This document shows, piece after piece, positions 52,801 through 61,800 of a stretch of 64,000 bases of DNA (positions are counted from its first letter, which is position 1; every line of letters starts with the position of its first letter). Both the position numbers and the translations under genes were made by a program. Below the pieces are notes generated by a model that ran no database searches, was not told the origin of the DNA, and saw only the letters and a program-made list of their open reading frames with translations. This stretch comes from Bacteroidia bacterium (GTDB lineage Bacteria > Bacteroidota > Bacteroidia > Chitinophagales > Chitinophagaceae), in NCBI GenBank assembly GCA_030426665.1, contig JAUHYD010000010.1:62001-126000 (forward strand). The letters are read 5' to 3'.

Positions 52801-55800
52801 GCAGCAATTGCTGCACTTCCACTCATAGCTGCGCTACAACCTGTAACAGGATTATTAGCTGTTACAGAATAAGTACCCACAGTTTGTGCTCCGAAATTCA
52901 GAGCAGCACCTGTTCCGGCAAAAGAGGCACCAATAGCTGCACCATCTTTATATAGCGTGTAGTTAACACCTGACTGCGAGCCGCTTAACTCAACTATCAA
53001 TCCGGCACCACCCTCACAGTAGCTTCCGCTACCTGTCACGGTATATGAAGCAGGGAATGCATTCATTGAAACGACAGTTGTCCCTGCCATGCTCCTCACA
53101 CAAGAAGCGCCGACGCTATTTGCAGTAACGGAATAGGCTCCGGCTGTATGTATTCCGAAATCAATGCTACTACCTGTACCTGCAACCGGAGCTCCCAATG
53201 CGACACCGTCTTTATACAGCTGATACATCACACCTGTTTCAGAACCATCAAGGCTGACATGTGTACCAGACCCTCCGGCACAATAACTACCACCACCTGA
53301 CATATTCTGTAACGCAGGTAGCGCATATACGCCAACATCTGCACTTCCAGTCATACTTGCAATACATAGCCCGGTTGTTTGCTGAGCCTGTACAGTATAA
53401 TTACCTGAAATTGTGTGGGTACCCAGCGTTATTGTACTTCCCGTTCCGAATGTAGAAATACCGGTTGCAACACCATCTCTGTACAAGCTGTAAACAACTC
53501 CTGATTGAGACCCACTCAACCCAATCGCTACACCACTGCCTCCGGAACAATAATTACCACCGCCTGTAACAACATAGGTAGCAGGTAAAGTATTTACTAT
53601 TACTGTAGCACTTTCGCTCATGTCAACTGAACACGATGCACCACTGACTGCCGTAGCGGTGTATGTTCCGGGAGCAGTAAATAGTCCAAGTTCAACTATC
53701 GCACCTGTTCCTACAACCGGACTACCGATTGCACTACCATCTTTGTATAGCTGATAGTTAACACCCAGCTCAGAACCACTTAAAGCTATACTTACGCCAG
53801 CTCCACCAGAGCAGTAACTACCTCCGCCCATCACATCGTATACCGTTGGCAATGAATTAACAGTAACAGCAGCACTTCCTGACATAACCGATGAGCAAGA
53901 AGTAGCAGAATTAACTGCACCAACAGTATATACTCCTGAAACAGTTTGCAAACCAAAATCAACTGAACCACCGGAACCCGTTACAGATGCAACAGCCGTT
54001 GCACCTCTATACAAAGTGTACAGAACACCTGATTGGGAACCACTCAAATTAACAGCTACGCCAGCTCCACCTTCGCAATATGCACCGCCACCACCTACCG
54101 AATTGACAGCAGGCAATGGGTTTACAGCCACTGTAGCTGTGCTGCTCATATTGCTGGTACACGATGTCGTGTTGTCCGTTGCGAGCACTGTATAGGTACC
54201 GGCGCTCGTCTGTGTACCAAATCCAATTGCAGCACCACTTCCCGCTACGGGGCTTCCTATTGCCGAAGTACCATTATACAATTGATAGCTTACACCGGAT
54301 TGAGAGCCGCTAAGACTAACACCCACTCCTGCGCCACCGGCACAATATGCACCACCACCAGAAACTGTGTACGTACCAGGAACAGCGTTTGTATTAACCG
54401 TTGCGCTTCCGAGCATTGTCGCAGTACATGAAGTTGAAACATTATTTGCTTCAACTGTGTACACTCCATTTTCTGTAATGCTTCCAAAACTAATTGCGCC
54501 ACCAGTACCGGCAACTTCAATTCCGGTATAGGTACCGGCTCTAAGTAACCTATACATTACACCTGACTGAGAACCCGGCAATCCAACATTTACACCACCA
54601 TCTCCGAAGCAATAACTACCACCACCGGTAACAGTGTAGGCTACAGGCAATGGATTAACCGTTACCGCAGCACTGCCTGACATAACTCCCGTGCAACCGG
54701 TCACTGCAGTAGTAGCAAGAACCGTATAAGTACCACTAGTCGTAACAGTACCAAAACTTAGTCCACTACCTGTACCTGCTAACGCAGAACCAATAGTAAC
54801 TGCTCCGTTGTATAGTTTATAGCTGACGCCAGCCTGAGAGCCTGACAAACCAACCGATACACCAGCATCACCTTCGCAAATCACACCACCGCCGGTAACA
54901 TTAAATGAGGCAGGTCCGGTTGCTGCAACTATTGTAGCTGTGCCACCCATTACTTGTTCACAACCCGTAACACTATTTGAAGCGATTACAGAATAGACAC
55001 CCGCAGGATGAACACCAAGAGCTATCGCAGACCCTGTACCTGAAACCCCAGATCCGGAAACCATTGTACCGTCAAACATATTATATGTCACACCTGTCTG
55101 AGAACCACTTAACGAAACACTGATGCCACTGCCACCAGGGCAATAAGTACCTGTACCCGACACTGTATAAACATCAGGCAGCGGATTAGTACCAACTACA
55201 GCAGTACCAGACATATTATTACTACACCCGGTCGATGTATTTACTGCGACAACGCTGTATGTTCCAAGAGCCGTTTTCAATCCAAAGTTGAGTGCCACAC
55301 CCGTACCTGCCAATGGCGAACCGGCCGCAGAGCCTCCTCTGTACAATTGATAAGTAACACCTGTGCTTGAACCACTCAAGCCAACGGCGACACCGGCACT
55401 TCCTACGCAATAATCCCCCCCGCCTGTCATACTATAAGCAGTCGGCAAACTAATTGTTGCAACCGTTGCTGCTCCACTCATACTACGTACACAGCCTGTA
55501 CTGCTGTTTGTTGCTATAACGGCATACGAACCACTTTCTGTCTGTGAACCAAAATCAATGGCAGAACCTGTACCTGCTACCGGACTGCCAATCATTGAGC
55601 CGTCTTTATACAACTGGTACATAATTCCGGACTGAGAGCCGGAAAGAGTTACGACAACGCCCGTTCCTCCAATACAATAACTACCGCCACCACCAACACT
55701 AAATACTGTCGGAAGACTTTGCACAGTAATCGTTGCACTGCCAGACATATTGCGAACACAACCGGTAGTTGCATTAACCGCTTTAACAGTGTAAATCCCC

Positions 55801-58800
55801 GCAGCTGTCTGCAACCCAAAGTTCAATGAACCACCTGTACCTGAAACTACCGTTCCCGTTGCCGTTGTACCATTAAATAGCTGATAGTTTACTCCACCTT
55901 CCGAATTACTCAACGCAATTGCATAACCTGCGCCACCCGCACAGTAACTACCTCCACCAGTAACCACATATACTGAAGGTAACGGATTGGCAACAACAGT
56001 TGCACTTCCGCTCATGTTACTTACACATGAGGATCCTGACATTGTTGCACGAACTGTATAGATGCCTGCAGCAGACAACAAACCAAAATCAATACCACTA
56101 CCCGTCCCTGAAACTGACGAAGCTATTGATGCACCATTGTACAGATTATAAACTACCCCACTCTCAGAGCCGGACAATCCAACCGAAACACCGGCACTAC
56201 CCAAACAGAAAGCACCACCACCGGTAACATCATATACAGTCGGTACAGGATAGTAAGAAATGGTTGCACTACCGGACATATCATTTGTACAACCTGTCAA
56301 AATTTTAGTACCAACGACAGAGTAAACACCTATAGTGCTATATGTACCTAAATCAATCGGACCACCGGTACCACTAATACCGCTGCTTACCAATGTACTT
56401 CCTAAGTATAAATCATACGTCACGTCTGAATTACTTCCGGACAAGCTGACATTTGAACCACTACCTCCGGGGCAGAAACCACCGCCACCTTCTACAGAAA
56501 ATACATCTGGACGTGGATTGCTGGTCAATACCGCACTACCGGCCATTGTTGAAGGACAGCCTGTAGATGCACTTACGGCAAGCACTGTATAAGTACCAGC
56601 TACAGCATGGCTACCGAAACTAATAGCAGAACCTGTACCAGCTACAGCACTACCAACCAATGTACCACCTCTATACAGGCTATAATTTACTCCGGATGAT
56701 GAACCGGAAAGCCCAATGGTAGCACCACTTCCTCCCTCACAGAATCCGCCACCACCAGTTACTGTATAAGCGAACGGCGGTGTACTTACAGAAATTGCTG
56801 CTGTACCCGACATTGCAGAAGAACAACCGGTTGCGGAATTTGTTGCAAGAACTGAGTACGTACCTCCGGAATACAAAAGTCCAAAATCAATCGCAGACCC
56901 TGTACCTCCAAGCGGAGAACCAACAGCTGTTGCTCCTACATACATCTGATAGCTAACCCCTGATTGTGACGAGCTAACGCCTATGTGCACCCCTTCGCCA
57001 CCAGTACAGTAAGTACCACCACCGTATACACTAAAGACATTTGGTAACGGATTAACTGTTACTACTGCGATGCCTGTCATCAATCTGGTACAACCAGTTG
57101 CCGTATTGGTAGCATAAACAGTATAATTACCACCAGCGGTCTGAGAACCAAAATCTAATGCACCCCCTGTGCCCGATATCGGAGCACCAGTAGACGAGCC
57201 ATTCCTGAACAATTGATAACTAATTCCAGCCTCAGAAGAAGACATACCGACATGTACACCACCAGCACCCGCGCAATAAGCACCACCGCCGGTAACACTA
57301 TATGCAACAGGCAACGGATTAACGGAAATGGTTGCAACGCCTGACATAGTGTTGGTACAAGACGTGATGTCATTTGTAGCTACTATGGTATAAGACCCTG
57401 TATCTGTCTGCAAACCGAAGTTCAATGCCGTGTCGGTACCTGCTATTGCAGTTCCAACTGCTGAACTTTCTTTAAATAGCTGATACGTAAATCCTGTATC
57501 TGAATTTGCCAGACCGATAGCCAGACCACCGGCACCTTCACAATAAGCGCCACCACCAGTAACAGTGTAGGCCACAGGTGCCGGATTCATTATAACAACA
57601 GCGGTGTCTGCCATTGCGTTAGTACAACCCGTTGTAACATCCGTTGCAAGAACAGAGTATGTTCCAGCCAATGTCTGAAGACCAAAACTCAAGGCGCTTC
57701 CACTGCCCGACAAAGCGGAACCAATCGCCAGTGTATCATTATACAATTGATATGTTATACCTGTCTGTGAATTACCCAGCCCAACTGTTACACCGGAACC
57801 ATTTTCACAATAAGTTCCTCCACCTGTCATTGCATAAGCGTTCGGCAATGGGTTAATAACAACCGTTGCAGCACCCGTCATAGCATTGGTACACGTAGAA
57901 ATAGCATTTGTTGCTAATACTGTGAATGTACCTGCAGGCGTAACATTACCGAAACTAATTGCAGAACCCGTACCGGCAACTGAACTGCCAATAGCAGTTC
58001 CACCGTTATAAAGCTGGTAATTCATTCCCGGCGCAGACGAGCTAAGCCCTATTTCGACACCGGAACCACCAGCACAATACTCACCACCACCGGTGACGGT
58101 ATAAGCAGTTGGCAGAACGCCAATTGCAACTGCTGCACTGCCATACATATTCCTAGTACATCCCGTTGTTGCGTTTGTTGCCCTAACAGTGTATGTACCG
58201 GCAGCTGTCTGCACACCCATACTTATTGCTGCATCTGTACCCGCAACAGGAGAACCTGTAGCAGTAGAGCCATTATACAATTGATAGTTGATGCCCGCAT
58301 CAGAACCATTTAATGTTACCTCTACGCCGGCACCACCTGCACAGTAGCTACCACCACCTGTCACCACATACGGCGTAGGCAGCGGAGTAGTAGATACGGA
58401 AACCGAACCCGACATTCCACCCTCACAAGAAGTCGAGGTATTGGTTGCAAACACACTGTACGTACCTACAGCAGCCTGCAATCCAAATGAAATTGCACTA
58501 CCGGTACCTGCAACGGCTGTTCCTGTTGCTGACGAACCATAATATAATTGATAACTAACGCCGCTTGTTGACGACGACAACCCAACCACAATACCTGCAC
58601 CACCATAACAGAAACTACCACCACCTGTCACAGCATACGTTATCGGCAGCGGATCAACAGAAATAACGGCACTGTCAGCCATACCGGCAGAGCAAGATGT
58701 TGTTGCATTTGTAGCCGTTACTGTGTAAACACCACCACCAACTTGATTACCAAAGCTTATAGCTGTACCAGTGCCTGCGACCGGACTTCCGACTGCTGAA

Positions 58801-61800
58801 GCACCATTATATAACTGGTAATTCACACCTGTTGTAGAGAAGGACAAGCCAACCGGAAGCCCCGAACCACCAGCACAATAATGGCCACCACCCGTTACAG
58901 TATATGCAGTTGGTAGTGCATTAATTGACACAGGAGCAGCGCCAGACATTGCTGTCGTACAACTTGTAGTTGTATTTGTCGCCAACACAGAATAGGTACC
59001 GGTAGCCGTGTACGTACCGAAGTTTAAAGATGTACCAGTACCCGACAATGGACTTCCAATAGATGAAGCACCATTGTACAACTGATAATCGACACCGGCA
59101 TCTGAATTGGCCAAACCAATCGCAACACCACTACCACCGGAACAATAACCGCCACCGCCAGTCATCGCATAAACAGCTGGAGCAGCAGTAATCGTTACAG
59201 ATTGACTTCCGCTCATTGCATTCGTACAACCGGTAGTCGTATTTGTTGCAAGTACCGTATATGTACCTGAAACTGTCTGCATTCCGAAACTGATTGCACT
59301 TCCAGTCCCGGATATAGCACTACCTACAACGGCTGCACCGTTATACAATTGGTAGCTGATACCTGTTGAGGAATTGGCCAAACCAATCGCAACACCTGCA
59401 GTTCCCTCACAAGCACTACCACCACCGGTAACGGAATAGGCGGTGGGCAAAGGATTAGCAGACACGGTTGCGCTGCCGGTCATATTGTTAGTACATGAAG
59501 TAGTTGCATTTGTAGCGACCACGGTATAAATGCCTGCAGCATTTACAAGGCCAAGATCCAGAGCCGCGTCTGTACCTGCTACCGGACTACCAAATGGAGT
59601 TGCACCGTTGTATAATTGATAATTGACACCGGTTGCAGACCAGGTAAGTCCAACATGGACGCCCGCTCCACCAGAGCAGAACACCCCACCACCGGTAACT
59701 GTGTATACTGCCGGAAGAGGATTAATTACTACAGAAGCGGTGCTACTCATAGCATTTGTACAACTTGTAGTCGTATTTGTCGCCAATACAGAATAGGTAC
59801 CGGCAACAGATTGAACACCAAAGCTAAGCGCTGCTCCTGTTCCGGATATTGCAGCACCAACAACCGATGAACCACGGTACAGCTGATAGCTCATTCCTGA
59901 TTGAGAACCTGCAAGGCCTATGTTTACACCCGAACCACCAACACAGTAACTACCACCGCCGGTCATTGCATACGATACCGGTAGTGGATTGGTACTTATT
60001 GTAGCACTACCAGCCATAGCCTGAATACAAGACGTGGTATCATCTGTCGCTAATACTGTATACGTGCCTACCGGCGTATGCAACCCAAAGTTCAGGGCAG
60101 AGCCGGTACCAGCCACAGCATCGCCTGCTGTAGACGCACCATTGTACAACTGGTAAGTAAACCCTGCATCAGAGTTATCCAACCCTACAGTAACACCTGC
60201 AGCACCAACACAGTACGTGCCACCACCTGTAACATTATAGGCAGTAGGCAAAGGAAGAATATTAATTGTAGCGCTTCCAGACATCGCCAATGCACACGAG
60301 GTAGTTGTGTTGGTACCCAACACCGTGTAAGTACCGGATGTTGTCATGGAACCAAAACTTAAACTACCACCCGTACCCGAAACAGGACTACCAACAGCGG
60401 ACGCTCCGTTGTACAATTGATAATCAACCCCGGTCTGAGAACCCGTAATACCCAATGCCATACCAGAACCTGTAGCACAGTAGCTGCCACCACCCGTCAT
60501 TCCATATGCCGTCGGGAGCGGATTAACAGATACATAAGCTGTACCCGACATGGTATTCACACACGATGTGGTTGTGTCCATCGCTACAACTGTGTAACCG
60601 CCGGCTGCTGTTCTGTTACCAAACGTAATTGCAGAGCCTGTACCGGCAACCGGACTACCGGATGGATACGGACCATAATATAACTGGTATCTTATCCCGC
60701 TAACCGATGAAGATAAACCAATAGCAACACCCGAACCACCATAACAATAGGAACCACCACCTGTCACTGTGAGTATTGACGGAAGCGGATCAATTACGAT
60801 AATAGCACTACCTGCCATATCTCCGACACATGACGTCGCAACGTTAGTAGCCTGAACTGTATAGGTGCCTGCTGCCGTATATGTACCGAAGGTATACGCA
60901 CTTCCGGTACCGGCAATAAGCCCTGTAACCGCTGTACCATCATGATACAACTTATAGTGAATACCCGTGCTGGTAGTTGAAATACCAACGGCAACTCCTG
61001 TACCACCTGCGCAATAATTACCACCGCCGGTTACGTTATGTACCGCAGGCAACGGATTAATGATTACCGTTGCTGTACCCGACATACTATTCACACAAGA
61101 TGTCGTGGTATTAGTTGCAACAACGCTATAAACACCCGTCACTGTCTGACTACCAAAACTGATAGCAGCTCCTGTTCCTGCAACAGGGCTGCCGACAGCC
61201 GTACCTCCTCTATATAGTTGGTAGTCGATTCCGGTTGATGAATTATTCAAGCCCACTGCTACTCCACCCGCTCCTTCGCAAGCTGTTCCTCCGCCGGTTA
61301 CAGTAAAGACAGTTGGTAATGGATTAACAATCAGCACTGCACTATCGGCCATTGCCTGCTCACAAGATGTCGTTGAATTTATTGCCAATACGGTATATGT
61401 GCCGGCAGCAGTCACAATCCCAAAATCAAAGGACGAGCCTGTACCCGCAACAGGACTACCAACCGTAGTTGCACCTCTATATAACTGGTATTCTATGCCA
61501 ACATCAGAACCGTCCATACCTACGGGCAACCCTGTAGCACCCGTACATATCTCACCACCACCGGTCACACTATGAACGGCAGGCAGAGGCAGAATTGTCA
61601 CCGTCGCACTTAATGACATCGCCTGTTCACAAGAGAGACTACTTGTAGCAAGCACTGAATATGTTCCTGCTGCAGTATGCAACCCAAAAGTTATCGCACT
61701 TCCTGTACCGGAAACCGCACTCCCAACAGTTGACGCACCGTTATACAACTGATAAGATGCACCACTCTCGGAACCACTCAAGCCTATAGAAACTCCGGTA